DNA from: Pontibacter sp. E15-1
Lineage (GTDB): Bacteria > Bacteroidota > Bacteroidia > Cytophagales > Hymenobacteraceae
Length of the DNA stretch: 64,000 bases
Reading direction: 5' to 3'
Assembly: GCF_022601975.1 (NCBI RefSeq)
Contig: NZ_JAKVIR010000029.1
Span: forward strand, 1-64,000
The position numbers and the translations under genes were made by a program. The stretch's first letter is position 1; each line of letters opens with the position of its first letter. The notes below the pieces were generated by a model, which did not search any database, had not been told where the DNA came from, and saw nothing but the letters and a program-made list of their open reading frames with translations. Below, one piece after another: positions 1 to 7,662 of the stretch.

Positions 1-36
1 GCATATTCCTTTAAGCTTGGTTGACACCGCTTTTGT

Positions 37-873
37 TCATCTCATACCCCCTATAAAATTTATCGTAATATCATTTAATATAGTTTTATTAGCTAAAGCA
101 CTTGCTGGATATTTCAAATAATTCTCTCGATTATATTCCCGTAAATACATATTTATAAGTTCCGATAGTCTGTCCATTAATTGAATCAATCCATTGCGGA
201 TAGCCATCTTGCTATCAAACATATCCTTCGAATGATGGTCATATTTATTATATAAGTCTTGGAATAATTCTGGTAGAAAATCGAGAATATTATATAGTTT
301 GCTAAACTCCTTAATCCACCTTTCTCTATGGCTTAGAAATAAACTAAATCCATTAAATATTGAAAGTCTATCAATTTCAAGAATTCTAGAGTAATTTTTT
401 AAAGGGGATTTTATAAATAAATTTCTCTGAAAAGGTGACTTCTTTTCACTTTCAAAATATTTTTTTAAATTTTCAGCTTTCGATTTGATATCTGATTCTA
501 TATCGGCTAAATCAACTTTCAACAAAGTTAGTTTGTTAAAATAATCTTTTTTTTCAATTAATAGTCTTAATTCCTTCTCTTTTATTAATCCTTGATTGAA
601 TTGTGTTATTTGGATTTGGTTAGCTTTTATTTGCATATAAAAAGCTAAAAAAGTAAGTAAAACACCTGCTAAAGCAATAAATGGATTGACAATTCCACCT
701 ATTGTATCACCTATTTGCCCAGTTTCAGTAAAATCATATGCATAAGAAATAGAAGTTGATGTGAAAATTATTGGCGAAACAAAGGAAAATATAATTACAG
801 AAATCGAAATTCCTAAAATCAATTTAGTAATACTGTCCCAATTTTTTATTTTAGTCTTTTCTTTATCGTTCAT
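37..873 (-). CDS. Putative AbiC-like phage abortive-infection membrane protein
   Basis: 278-residue membrane protein. Two hydrophobic segments are visible at about residues 17-38 and 61-82, followed by a long charged, helical, probably cytoplasmic region. The stretch TGQIGDTIGGIVNPF (51-65) just before the second segment matches the N-terminal signature of the putative phage abortive infection family (putAbiC). Members are proposed to stop phage growth by killing or stalling the infected cell; the biochemical activity is unknown. The gene is strikingly AT-rich, with runs of A and T and codons unlike the GC-rich genes that begin at recJ, so acquisition by transfer is likely. It stands alone, with the window edge 36 bases beyond its stop. 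The family call rests on remembered motif resemblance, so it is moderate. Confidence 0.6.
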   Translation of the reverse strand: MNDKEKTKIKNWDSITKLILGISISVIIFSFVSPIIFTSTSISYAYDFTETGQIGDTIGGIVNPFIALAGVLLTFLAFYMQIKANQIQITQFNQGLIKEKELRLLIEKKDYFNKLTLLKVDLADIESDIKSKAENLKKYFESEKKSPFQRNLFIKSPLKNYSRILEIDRLSIFNGFSLFLSHRERWIKEFSKLYNILDFLPELFQDLYNKYDHHSKDMFDSKMAIRNGLIQLMDRLSELINMYLREYNRENYLKYPASALANKTILNDITINFIGGMR

Positions 874-963
874 GAATTCTCAAATGTTACACAACTAGTT
901 TCTAATAAAAGAACCATACTTCTTACTATTTGCTATATGGTTAGATATGGCTTAATAATTCTA

Positions 964-971
964 CAAAATTA
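964..971 (-). promoter_or_regulatory. Candidate -7 box upstream of the AbiC-like gene
   Basis: On the minus strand this reads TAATTTTG, a full match to the Bacteroidota -7 consensus TAnnTTTG, about 90 bases upstream of the start at 873. No good -33 TTG lies at the right distance, so it is a weak candidate. Confidence 0.35.
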
Positions 972-1134
972 TACTTTATCAAGTCTTCCCCGGAAGGGCA
1001 AACTGCCAGCATAGCAGCCCTTGCCTCATCTAAGATATAAAACTTACAGTTGTATTTTCTAGTGGAGCCAATTATATATACCTCCTCTATATAGGAGATA
1101 GTTACAAGCTATCTTGCACGAGGGGTAATGCGTT

Positions 1135-1245
1135 TTAGCCGAAGAAAATAACGAGGATGAGGATGAAGAGGATGAAGAAGCTATACATGATCAGGTCGAG
1201 GGAGTAATTTTTATACTTTTCAAAAAGTTCTTTGAATCGTTTCAT
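1135..1245 (-). CDS. 36-residue single-pass membrane micropeptide
   Basis: An ATG at 1245 opens a 36-codon frame ending in TAA at 1135. The N-terminal half (MKRFKELFEKYKNYSLDLI) is basic and helical. The C-terminal half is almost entirely hydrophobic (Tyr/Phe/Ile/Leu/Val), giving one membrane segment at about residues 20-35 that ends three residues from a phenylalanine pair. The codons look like those of the neighbouring chromosome. A full -33/-7 promoter lies about 25-50 bases upstream (1268-1297), which is strong support for a gene this short. It is divergent from recJ. No function can be assigned; the topology suggests a small helper or regulator of a membrane complex. Confidence 0.6.
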   Translation of the reverse strand: MKRFKELFEKYKNYSLDLIMYSFFILFILILVIFFG

Positions 1246-1267
1246 GTCCTAGCCTGTTGTATCCCTG

Positions 1268-1297
1268 CAAAAGTACGAAATTCGGGGCAAAGGCAAA
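1268..1297 (-). promoter_or_regulatory. Promoter of the 36-residue membrane peptide
   Basis: On the minus strand, TTTG (1294-1297), an 18-base spacer and TACTTTTG (1268-1275) match the Bacteroidota sigma factor consensus TTTG/N17-23/TAnnTTTG. The start codon at 1245 follows about 20 bases later. Confidence 0.6.
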
Positions 1298-1341
1298 CGG
1301 GACACTTTGAGGTCTTCCCTCAAAAAAACCTTTTAAATAGC

Positions 1342-1349
1342 TACCTTTG
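1342..1349 (+). promoter_or_regulatory. -7 box of recJ
   Basis: TACCTTTG matches the -7 consensus, 31 bases ahead of the recJ ATG at 1381. No clear TTG at -33. It lies back to back with the divergent micropeptide promoter. Confidence 0.45.
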
Positions 1350-1380
1350 CAGCCAATCGTTTGACGTGTAGCAGAAGCAT

Positions 1381-3087
1381 ATGGAGAAAAGGTGGGTATA
1401 CAGCCAGGAGGCACCAGCAGAGGTAGTAGCACAGCTTTCGGAAAATCTCAAGATCAGCCCGACCCTGGCTGGCATCCTGTGCCAACGCGGCATCTGCACC
1501 TACGACGAAGCCAAACACTTTTTCCGCCCCAGCCTTGCTGACCTGCACGACCCTTTCCTGATGAAGGGAATGGACAAGGCCGTGAACCGCCTGAACGAGG
1601 CCCTGCACAAGAGCGAGAAGATACTCGTGTACGGCGACTACGACGTGGACGGCACCACCTCGGTGGCCATGATGTATGGTTTCCTGCGCGGCTATACCCA
1701 CCAGATCGACTTTTACATTCCGGACAGGTATAAAGAGGGGTATGGCGTGTCGCAGCAGGGTATAGACTGGGCGGCAGAAGAAGGTTTTTCCCTCATCATC
1801 AGCCTCGACTGCGGCATCAAGTCGGCGGATAAAGTAGCTTATGCCTCAGAAAAAGGCATCGACTTCATTATCTGCGACCACCACCTGCCCGATGAGGACG
1901 TGCCGCAGGCCGTGGCCGTGCTCGACCCCAAGCAGGTAGACTGCCCATACCCCTTCAAAGAGCTCTCGGGCTGCGGCGTGGGCTTTAAGCTGATCCAGGC
2001 GTTCTGCATACAGAACGGGATAGACCAGGAGGAGGCCTACAAAATGCTGGACCTGCTGGTGGTGAGCATCGCGGCCGACATTGTGCCGATCGTGGACGAG
2101 AACCGCATTCTGGCCCACTTCGGCCTGCGCCACCTCAACGGGCCGCAGCCGATGCGCCCGGGCATTGAGGCGCTGAAGGAGCTGGCCGCTATCAACTACG
2201 ACATGGACATCTCTAGCATCGTGTTTGGCTTTGCGCCCCGCATCAACGCGGCAGGCCGTATGGGCGATGCCAAAAACTCGGTGCGCATGCTGCTGGCCCA
2301 GACCAAGGATGAGGCCTTCCGGATGGCCAGCATCATCAACGAATCCAACAAAGAGCGGCGCACCAAAGACTCCAACATTACTAAGGAGGCGCTGCAGATG
2401 ATCGAGGAGGACGATTTCCTGAAATCAGCGAACTCCACAGTCCTTTTTAAAGACAACTGGCACAAGGGGGTGATCGGGATTGTGGCCTCGCGCTGCATCG
2501 AAAAGTATTACCGCCCCACCATCATCCTCACGCAGTCGAACGGCAAGGCGTCCGGGTCGGCGCGCTCGGTGCATGGCTTTAACGTGCACAACGCCATCGA
2601 GAGCTGCTCGGATTTGCTGGAGCAGTTTGGGGGGCACATGTATGCCGCAGGCCTTACGATGCCCGTAGAGAACGTGCCAGCCTTCCGGGAGCGCTTTGAG
2701 GAGGTGGTAAGCAAGACCATCACCGAGGAGCAGAAGATTCCGCAGATACAGATCGATGGCGAGATCAAGCTGAACCAGATCACACGCAACTTCTACAACA
2801 TCATTAAGCAGATGGAGCCTTTTGGGCCGGGCAACATGGGTCCGGTGTTTGTGTCGGAGTGCGTGTACGACACGGGCAGCGTGCGCGTGGTGGGCGAAAC
2901 GCACCTGAAGCTGCGCCTGACGCAGGACGGTTCGCAGAGCATCGACGCCATCGGCTTTGGCCTCAGCGATTATTACAAGTCTATCTCCAAGGGCATCCCG
3001 TTCGACATATGTTATACAGTGGAGGAAAACATCTACCGCGGCGTCATCACGCTGCAACTCCGCATCAAGGATATCCGGATAAAGTAA
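1381..3087 (+). CDS. recJ: Single-stranded-DNA-specific 5'-3' exonuclease RecJ
   Basis: Cytoplasmic nuclease that degrades single-stranded DNA 5' to 3' in RecF-pathway recombination, mismatch repair and stalled-fork processing. At 568 residues it has normal family length. The DHH phosphoesterase domain shows GDYDVDG (85-91) and the name-giving DHH at 166-168, which bind the two catalytic metal ions. A DHHA1 domain with GGHMYAAG (about 416-423) follows, and then the OB-fold-like C-terminus. The ATG at 1381 sits 31 bases after a -7 box. The gene ends directly in a 12-bp hairpin. Nothing unusual; the assignment is firm. Confidence 0.97.
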   Translation: MEKRWVYSQEAPAEVVAQLSENLKISPTLAGILCQRGICTYDEAKHFFRPSLADLHDPFLMKGMDKAVNRLNEALHKSEKILVYGDYDVDGTTSVAMMYGFLRGYTHQIDFYIPDRYKEGYGVSQQGIDWAAEEGFSLIISLDCGIKSADKVAYASEKGIDFIICDHHLPDEDVPQAVAVLDPKQVDCPYPFKELSGCGVGFKLIQAFCIQNGIDQEEAYKMLDLLVVSIAADIVPIVDENRILAHFGLRHLNGPQPMRPGIEALKELAAINYDMDISSIVFGFAPRINAAGRMGDAKNSVRMLLAQTKDEAFRMASIINESNKERRTKDSNITKEALQMIEEDDFLKSANSTVLFKDNWHKGVIGIVASRCIEKYYRPTIILTQSNGKASGSARSVHGFNVHNAIESCSDLLEQFGGHMYAAGLTMPVENVPAFRERFEEVVSKTITEEQKIPQIQIDGEIKLNQITRNFYNIIKQMEPFGPGNMGPVFVSECVYDTGSVRVVGETHLKLRLTQDGSQSIDAIGFGLSDYYKSISKGIPFDICYTVEENIYRGVITLQLRIKDIRIK

Positions 3088-3115
3088 GAGAGGCTCCTGA
3101 ACGGGAGCCTCTCTT
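3086..3115 (+). terminator. Hairpin overlapping the recJ stop codon
   Basis: AAGAGAGGCTCC and its exact complement GGAGCCTCTCTT form a 12-bp stem with a 6-base loop. The stem begins inside the TAA of recJ. There is no T-tract after it, so it may act as a 3'-end stabiliser or a weak terminator. Confidence 0.6.
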
Positions 3116-3451
3116 GCGGATTATACCATTATCAATTGAACATTGCGCAATGAAGCCGTTCAATATTTTACGCACTACGAAAACCCACCCCTACCCCTCC
3201 GAGGAGGGGAATTTTCAATAGGTGTATAAAATTGAATGCGCACGAACCAACTGATATGGGTATTATAGTGAGTTTGTGCAGAATAACCCAACCCTGCCCA
3301 AAGGGAATAGCACCAATAAAAGGCAGGGCTGTATACACTCATCAGTTGATAAAGGCATTGTAAGTCACAAGCGGACGCTTGCGCCATAGAGAGGCGCTAT
3401 GATTTGTACCGCTTTTTCCGAAAAACAATCAACGATCAACGAAAAACGATT
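3116..3451. other. Gene-free spacer between recJ and the lysozyme gene
   Basis: No credible gene. At 3181-3218 it holds a stretch (ACCCCTACCCCTCC followed by GAGGAGGGGAATTTTC) that resembles one arm of the fold-back element at 7313-7510. At 3366-3386 it holds a copy of the GGCACAA-type palindrome. The short frames here are translations of these repeats. Confidence 0.6.
3366..3386. repeat. Palindromic repeat unit, single copy
   Basis: CACAAGCGGACGCTTGCGCC is identical, apart from its edge, to both arms of the inverted repeat at 41887-41963 and similar to the unit at 35658-35682. Such exact intergenic copies tens of kilobases apart indicate a REP-like family. Confidence 0.7.
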
Positions 3452-4285
3452 CTAAGGAAGCGGGTACATGTGCTTGAGTTGCTGAAGCGGACTTACCTGC
3501 TCCTGGGCCATCAGGTCGGGGATGCAAAGCTGGTTCAGGGTCTCGTAATCTCCGGCGAAGAAGTTCATGTCCACAGCTGTTTTGATGCCGGTAATCTTTC
3601 CTCTGTCGGTGTGTTGCCAGAACATCCAGCTGTCAGTATGGTGTACTTCGGGCTGCACCGCGCTGTAGCGGGCAATCCAGAAGTGATAGTCCTGAAAGTG
3701 GCCCTGCAGGTAGCGGCGGTAGTAATTTTGGCTGGTATAGATGATGGGTTTCACGCCATAATGCGCGGTTACAGCCTCCAGCCAGGTTTTGATGCCCTGG
3801 CGCAGCTGCGTGGCGCTTACGGTAGGGTCTGATACCTCCACATCCAGCACCGGAGGCAGGTCGCCGGGTTCCAGCACCACAGAGTTCGTGAAAAGCTCTA
3901 TCTGGCACTGCACAGGCGCCTCGGGCTTATAGAAATGGTATGCGCCGCGCTTGATGCCATGGCGCTTTGTCTCTTCCCAGTTGCGCGAAAAGTAGGGGTC
4001 CTGCCGGAAGTCGCCCTGTGTGGCTTTCACAAAGGCAAAGGACACTTCATCCTCGCTCACCAGCGCCCAGTTCACCTCTTTCTGCCACCGCGACACATCC
4101 ACGCCCTTGATTACCTTTGCGGCAGAAGTGGTGGAAGCGGTTTTGGTTTCGTCGTTCGCATCGTCGTGAGGGGCAACAGCGTCAGCGGCTGGCGCAAGCC
4201 CGGCATACCCTGCCAGGAGCAGCATACCTGAAAAAGCCAATTTTTGAAAAGCCGATAAAAGAAAGGGCAAAGGCATATAAAACAC
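3452..4285 (-). CDS. Secreted glycoside hydrolase family 25 lysozyme
   Basis: Muramidase that would cleave the MurNAc-GlcNAc bond of peptidoglycan. A hydrophobic signal segment spans about residues 5-33. It is followed by a low-complexity linker rich in Ala, Asp and Thr, then the GH25 barrel. The barrel shows GVDVSRWQ (61-68), AFVKATQG (84-91), GAYHFY and PVLDVE (145-150). The Asp and Glu of the last motif are the expected catalytic pair. There is a second possible ATG three codons in (FYM), which does not change the signal. It is convergent with recJ across a repeat-containing spacer. A housekeeping role in wall turnover is more likely than a phage lysin, since no phage genes surround it. 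Confidence 0.9.
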   Translation of the reverse strand: MFYMPLPFLLSAFQKLAFSGMLLLAGYAGLAPAADAVAPHDDANDETKTASTTSAAKVIKGVDVSRWQKEVNWALVSEDEVSFAFVKATQGDFRQDPYFSRNWEETKRHGIKRGAYHFYKPEAPVQCQIELFTNSVVLEPGDLPPVLDVEVSDPTVSATQLRQGIKTWLEAVTAHYGVKPIIYTSQNYYRRYLQGHFQDYHFWIARYSAVQPEVHHTDSWMFWQHTDRGKITGIKTAVDMNFFAGDYETLNQLCIPDLMAQEQVSPLQQLKHMYPLP

Positions 4286-4387
4286 GATTAGAGGTGAAGC
4301 GAGTTATAAGTTAAATATTAAAACGCGCATATACAAGCCCTTGCCCTGAGGTTTGTCCAGAAAACAAAAGTTTTTTTACATAGGCCG

Positions 4388-4395
4388 TAACTTTG
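4388..4395 (+). promoter_or_regulatory. -7 box ahead of lptB
   Basis: TAACTTTG, a full match to TAnnTTTG, lies 128 bases upstream of the lptB ATG at 4524. A longer frame starting at 4353 would begin before this promoter and is therefore unlikely to be translated. Confidence 0.45.
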
Positions 4396-4523
4396 CCAGC
4401 GGTATTACGTGCAGCCTCGCTGCAGGAGGCTCAAACCAGGCAGCACCACAAGCGTTGGAGCCTGGGAAAGGGCTGGGCTGGCACCCGTTGCAGGATGCCG
4501 CCTTTATGCGTAAATTAGCCACA

Positions 4524-5255
4524 ATGATACTAAGAGCAGAGAACCTGATAAAAAAATACAAATCGCGCACCGTCGTGAACGATGTGAGCGTGGAGGTGAA
4601 CCAGGGGGAGATTGTGGGGCTGCTGGGGCCAAACGGTGCCGGTAAAACCACTTCGTTCTATATGATTGTGGGGCTCGTGAAGCCGAACACCGGCAAAATC
4701 TTCCTCGACAAGGAGGACATCACCAACCTGCCCATGTACAAGCGCGCCAAGCGCGGCGTGGGCTATCTGGCGCAGGAAGCCTCGGTGTTCCGGCAACTGA
4801 CGGTGGAGGAGAACATTCTGGCGGTGCTGGAGATGACGGACCTCCCGCGGAAGGAGCAGCACGAGAAAGTGGAGGCGCTGCTGGAGGAGTTCTCGCTGAC
4901 GCACGTGCGCAAAAACAAGGGCATCGTGCTGTCGGGGGGCGAGCGCCGCCGCACCGAGATTGCCCGCGCCCTGGCCGTAGACCCGAAGTTCGTGCTGCTG
5001 GATGAGCCTTTCGCCGGTGTAGACCCCATCGCGGTGGAGGAGATCCAGAGCATCGTGGCCAAGCTTAAAAGCAAGAACATCGGCATCCTCATCACCGATC
5101 ACAACGTGAACGAAACCCTCTCCATCACCGACCGCGCCTACCTGCTTTTCGAAGGCAAGATCCTCAAATCCGGCACCGCCGAAGAACTTGCCGCCGACGA
5201 GCAGGTGCGCCGTGTATACCTCGGCAAGCACTTCGAGCTGAAACGGAAAGTTTGA
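4524..5255 (+). CDS. lptB: Lipopolysaccharide export ABC transporter ATPase LptB
   Basis: Cytoplasmic ATPase of the LptB2FG complex that extracts LPS from the inner membrane. The 243 residues are of normal length from ATG 4524. The longer open frame from 4353 adds 57 residues with no family resemblance and starts upstream of the -7 box. Walker A GPNGAGKTT is at 35-43, the signature LSGGERRR at about 136, Walker B VLLDEPF near 157, and the H-loop in ITDHNVNETL, a phrase typical of LptB. An alternative ATG at 4506 is possible. lptF/lptG and lptC are not in the window, so the transporter is assembled from several loci. Confidence 0.95.
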   Translation: MILRAENLIKKYKSRTVVNDVSVEVNQGEIVGLLGPNGAGKTTSFYMIVGLVKPNTGKIFLDKEDITNLPMYKRAKRGVGYLAQEASVFRQLTVEENILAVLEMTDLPRKEQHEKVEALLEEFSLTHVRKNKGIVLSGGERRRTEIARALAVDPKFVLLDEPFAGVDPIAVEEIQSIVAKLKSKNIGILITDHNVNETLSITDRAYLLFEGKILKSGTAEELAADEQVRRVYLGKHFELKRKV

Positions 5256-5334
5256 GCAGGTAGCAATTATCAGTATTCAGTAATCAATTGTACAACTTTC
5301 CGCTGTTTATTCAGGTAGGTATAGCTTATCATAT

Positions 5335-5703
5335 ATGGACAGCAACAATCTTTATAAAAAGTGCTATGCTTTTGCTATTAGAATCGTAAAGGCACATCAG
5401 CACCTAAGCACAGAGAAAAGAGAATTTACGCTATCAAAACAGCTCTTGCGAAGTGGTACATCCATTGGGGCCAATGTGGCAGAAGCTAACGACGGAATCT
5501 CTGTTGCAGACTTCTCATCCAAAATATCATTGGCTTATAAAGAGAGCTTGGAAACAAAGTATTGGCTAAGTTTATTGAGAGATACGGGCTATCTGGATAT
5601 CTCGGTTGCCGAAAGTATGTTAGGAGATGCCGATGAACTTAGTAAGATTTTATTCTCTATACTGAAGTCTACAAGGCTTAAAGCTAAAGATAGTGGGAAG
5701 TAG
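5335..5703 (+). CDS. Four-helix-bundle protein (23S rRNA intervening-sequence family)
   Basis: 122-residue helical protein with the family phrases LSKQLLRSGTSIGANVAEA (about 40-58) and AYKESLETKYWL. This places it in the S23/TIGR02436 four-helix-bundle family, which is structurally like Avd of diversity-generating retroelements. No reverse transcriptase or template repeat is nearby, so a retroelement role is not supported. Base composition is more AT-rich than the flanking lptB and GH3 genes. The gene is bordered by degenerate strings (CAGTATTCAGTAATCAATT upstream, GTTTACTGTTTATTG downstream), suggesting it was inserted as a unit. The function of the family is unknown. Confidence 0.85.
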   Translation: MDSNNLYKKCYAFAIRIVKAHQHLSTEKREFTLSKQLLRSGTSIGANVAEANDGISVADFSSKISLAYKESLETKYWLSLLRDTGYLDISVAESMLGDADELSKILFSILKSTRLKAKDSGK

Positions 5704-5748
5704 ACTCCGCATCTGTTTACTGTTTATTGTTAACTGTTAACTGCAAAA

Positions 5749-7266
5749 GTGGAAATTATAAACTCAATCGTGACGTGGGTGATGAAAAAGCGCATCCACG
5801 ACATTGATCTGTTCCGGAAATACCCGCACGAAGTACAGGCAGAGCTGTTTCAGAACCTGATCAGCACAGCCAAAGACACAGAATGGGGCAAGAAGTACGG
5901 CTACGGGGACAGCCTTTCGGTGCGCGAGTTTCAGGAGCGAGTGCCTATCTGCGATTATGAGGGGCTATATCCATACCTGGAGCGTGTGATGATGGGCGAG
6001 CAGAACCTTCTGTGGCCAAGCAAAATCGAGTGGTTCGCCAAATCATCGGGCACCACCAACGCCCGCAGCAAGTTTATACCGGTAAGCCCCGAGTCGCTGG
6101 AGGATTGCCACTACAAAGGCGGCAAGGACATGCTGTCGATCTACGTGAATCTATACCCCGAAACCAAGCTTTTCTCCGGCAAAGGCCTTTCTATTGGCGG
6201 CAGCCACCGCAAAAGCGAGCTCAACTCCAAAATGTCTTACGGCGACGTGTCGGCGGTGATTATGCAGAACCTGCCCATTTGGGCCGAGGCTATCCGCACA
6301 CCGCCGCTTAAAGTGGCCCTGATGGACAATTGGGAGGAGAAGATAGAGAAGATGGTGGAGATAACCGTGGAGGAGAACGTGACCAGCCTGAGCGGGGTGC
6401 CCACCTGGACCTATCTGCTGCTGAAACGCATTCTCGAAGTAACGGGCAAAGACAATATCCTGGAGGTATGGCCGAACCTGGAGCTCTTTACGCACGGCGC
6501 TGTGGCCTTCGGCCCATACCGCCAACTGTTCCGCGACATCCTCTCGTCTGACAAGATGAACTACCTGGAGGTATACAATGCCTCCGAAGGATTTTTCGGG
6601 ATACAGGACCAACTGGGCACCGAGGATGAGATGCTGCTGATGCTGGACTACGGGGTATACTACGAGTTCATCCCGATGGATCAGTTTGAGGAGGAGAACC
6701 CTAAAACCCTGACGCTGGACGAGGTGGAGCTCGACAAGAACTACGCCCTTGTTATCTCGACCAACGCCGGTTTGTGGCGCTATAAGATCGGGGACACTGT
6801 GCGTTTTACCAGCCTCAGCCCATACCGCATTAAAATTTCGGGCCGTACCAAGCACTTCATCAATGCCTTTGGCGAAGAGGTGATTGTGGAAAACGCCGAA
6901 GAGGCCATCACCAAGGCGTGCCAGGCCACAGGTGCCGTGATTTCGAACTTCACAGCGGCCCCCATGTACATGGAGAGCGGCAAGCGCGGCGGCCATGAGT
7001 GGCTGATTGAGTTTGAGAAGGAGCCCAATAACCTGGCCCGCTTCACGCAGGTGCTCGACGAGACCCTGCGGGAGGTAAACTCCGACTACGATGCCAAGCG
7101 CCAAAACGACATCGCCCTACAGGAACCGATCGTGCACGCCGCCCCCAAAGGCACGTTCATGAACTGGCTCCGGGACAAAGGCAAGCTAGGCGGCCAGAAC
7201 AAGATTCCCCGCCTCAGCAACTCCCGCGAGTACCTGGAAGAGATTATGCAGGTGAGCGGGCTGTAG
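5749..7266 (+). CDS. GH3-like acyl-adenylate/amido synthetase
   Basis: 505-residue member of the GH3 auxin-responsive promoter family, adenylating enzymes that in plants join acyl acids to amino acids. The phrase SSGTTNARSKFIP (about 97-109) is the ATP-binding phosphate loop. YNASEGFFGIQ and LWRYKIGDTVRF further on are characteristic of the family. The bacterial substrate is unknown. The start is GTG (5749); no ATG sits in frame just upstream. No neighbour shares an obvious pathway. The 3' side is occupied by a fold-back repeat and then a bidirectional terminator, so it is probably monocistronic. Confidence 0.88.
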   Translation: MEIINSIVTWVMKKRIHDIDLFRKYPHEVQAELFQNLISTAKDTEWGKKYGYGDSLSVREFQERVPICDYEGLYPYLERVMMGEQNLLWPSKIEWFAKSSGTTNARSKFIPVSPESLEDCHYKGGKDMLSIYVNLYPETKLFSGKGLSIGGSHRKSELNSKMSYGDVSAVIMQNLPIWAEAIRTPPLKVALMDNWEEKIEKMVEITVEENVTSLSGVPTWTYLLLKRILEVTGKDNILEVWPNLELFTHGAVAFGPYRQLFRDILSSDKMNYLEVYNASEGFFGIQDQLGTEDEMLLMLDYGVYYEFIPMDQFEEENPKTLTLDEVELDKNYALVISTNAGLWRYKIGDTVRFTSLSPYRIKISGRTKHFINAFGEEVIVENAEEAITKACQATGAVISNFTAAPMYMESGKRGGHEWLIEFEKEPNNLARFTQVLDETLREVNSDYDAKRQNDIALQEPIVHAAPKGTFMNWLRDKGKLGGQNKIPRLSNSREYLEEIMQVSGL

Positions 7267-7312
7267 GAAGGTAGAAAGTTTGGGAGTTTGGGGGTTAAAG
7301 AGTCAGAAAAAT

Positions 7313-7510
7313 TCCAACCACCCCCTGCCCCCTCCTTTTCTAAGGCGGGGAGTTTTCTTACTGCTTTCACCGACATAACATTTAGCTGTAGTCCTTGCTT
7401 TAATACAGAATTTAAAACCAAGATTATCTAATAGCTATATCACTTCTACCGTCAAGGTAGCAAAAGCAGACTCCCCGCCTTAGAAAAGGAGGGGGCAGGG
7501 GGTGGTTGGA
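7313..7510. repeat. Fold-back element with 40-bp perfect inverted repeats
   Basis: Positions 7313-7352 are the exact reverse complement of 7471-7510 (40 of 40). They enclose 118 bases with no gene. The arms are C-rich on one side (CCACCCCCTGCCCCCTCC) and G-rich on the other. A degenerate relative of one arm is present near 3181-3218. The element resembles a non-autonomous mobile or REP-derived unit. No transposase is present. Confidence 0.8.
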
Positions 7511-7526
7511 TAGCAGAAGCTTCAGA

Positions 7527-7574
7527 AAAGCGAGCGTCCCCGGCAGAATCATACCTGCCGGGGACGCTCGCTTT
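7527..7574. terminator. Bidirectional terminator, 20-bp stem
   Basis: AAAGCGAGCGTCCCCGGCAG pairs perfectly with 7555-7574 across an 8-base loop. It lies between the convergent GH3-like gene and the AIM24-like gene and could stop transcription from both sides. Confidence 0.8.
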
Positions 7575-7610
7575 ATACCTCCTCCTCAAAACCACAATCT
7601 CCTAATTCAC

Positions 7611-7645
7611 AATTCGGAATTCGGAATTCGGAATTGGGAATTGGG
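7611..7645. repeat. Five tandem copies of a 7-bp unit
   Basis: AATTCGG is repeated three times, followed by two copies of the variant AATTGGG, all head to tail, immediately before the 3' end of the next gene. Seven-base periodicity is a typical slippage substrate. Confidence 0.8.
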
Positions 7646-7662
7646 AGCGAAGCGACCACCGT

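Noticed and set aside
3175..3387. 70-codon minus-strand frame between recJ and the lysozyme gene
   Set aside because: It is a translation of the G/C-rich repeat arm and the GGCACAA palindrome.
4353..4523. 57-residue N-terminal extension of LptB
   Set aside because: It starts upstream of the -7 box at 4388, has no family resemblance, and removing it gives the normal LptB length.
5335..5703. Diversity-generating retroelement
   Set aside because: The Avd-like fold is suggestive, but there is no reverse transcriptase, template repeat or variable-repeat target protein within the window.
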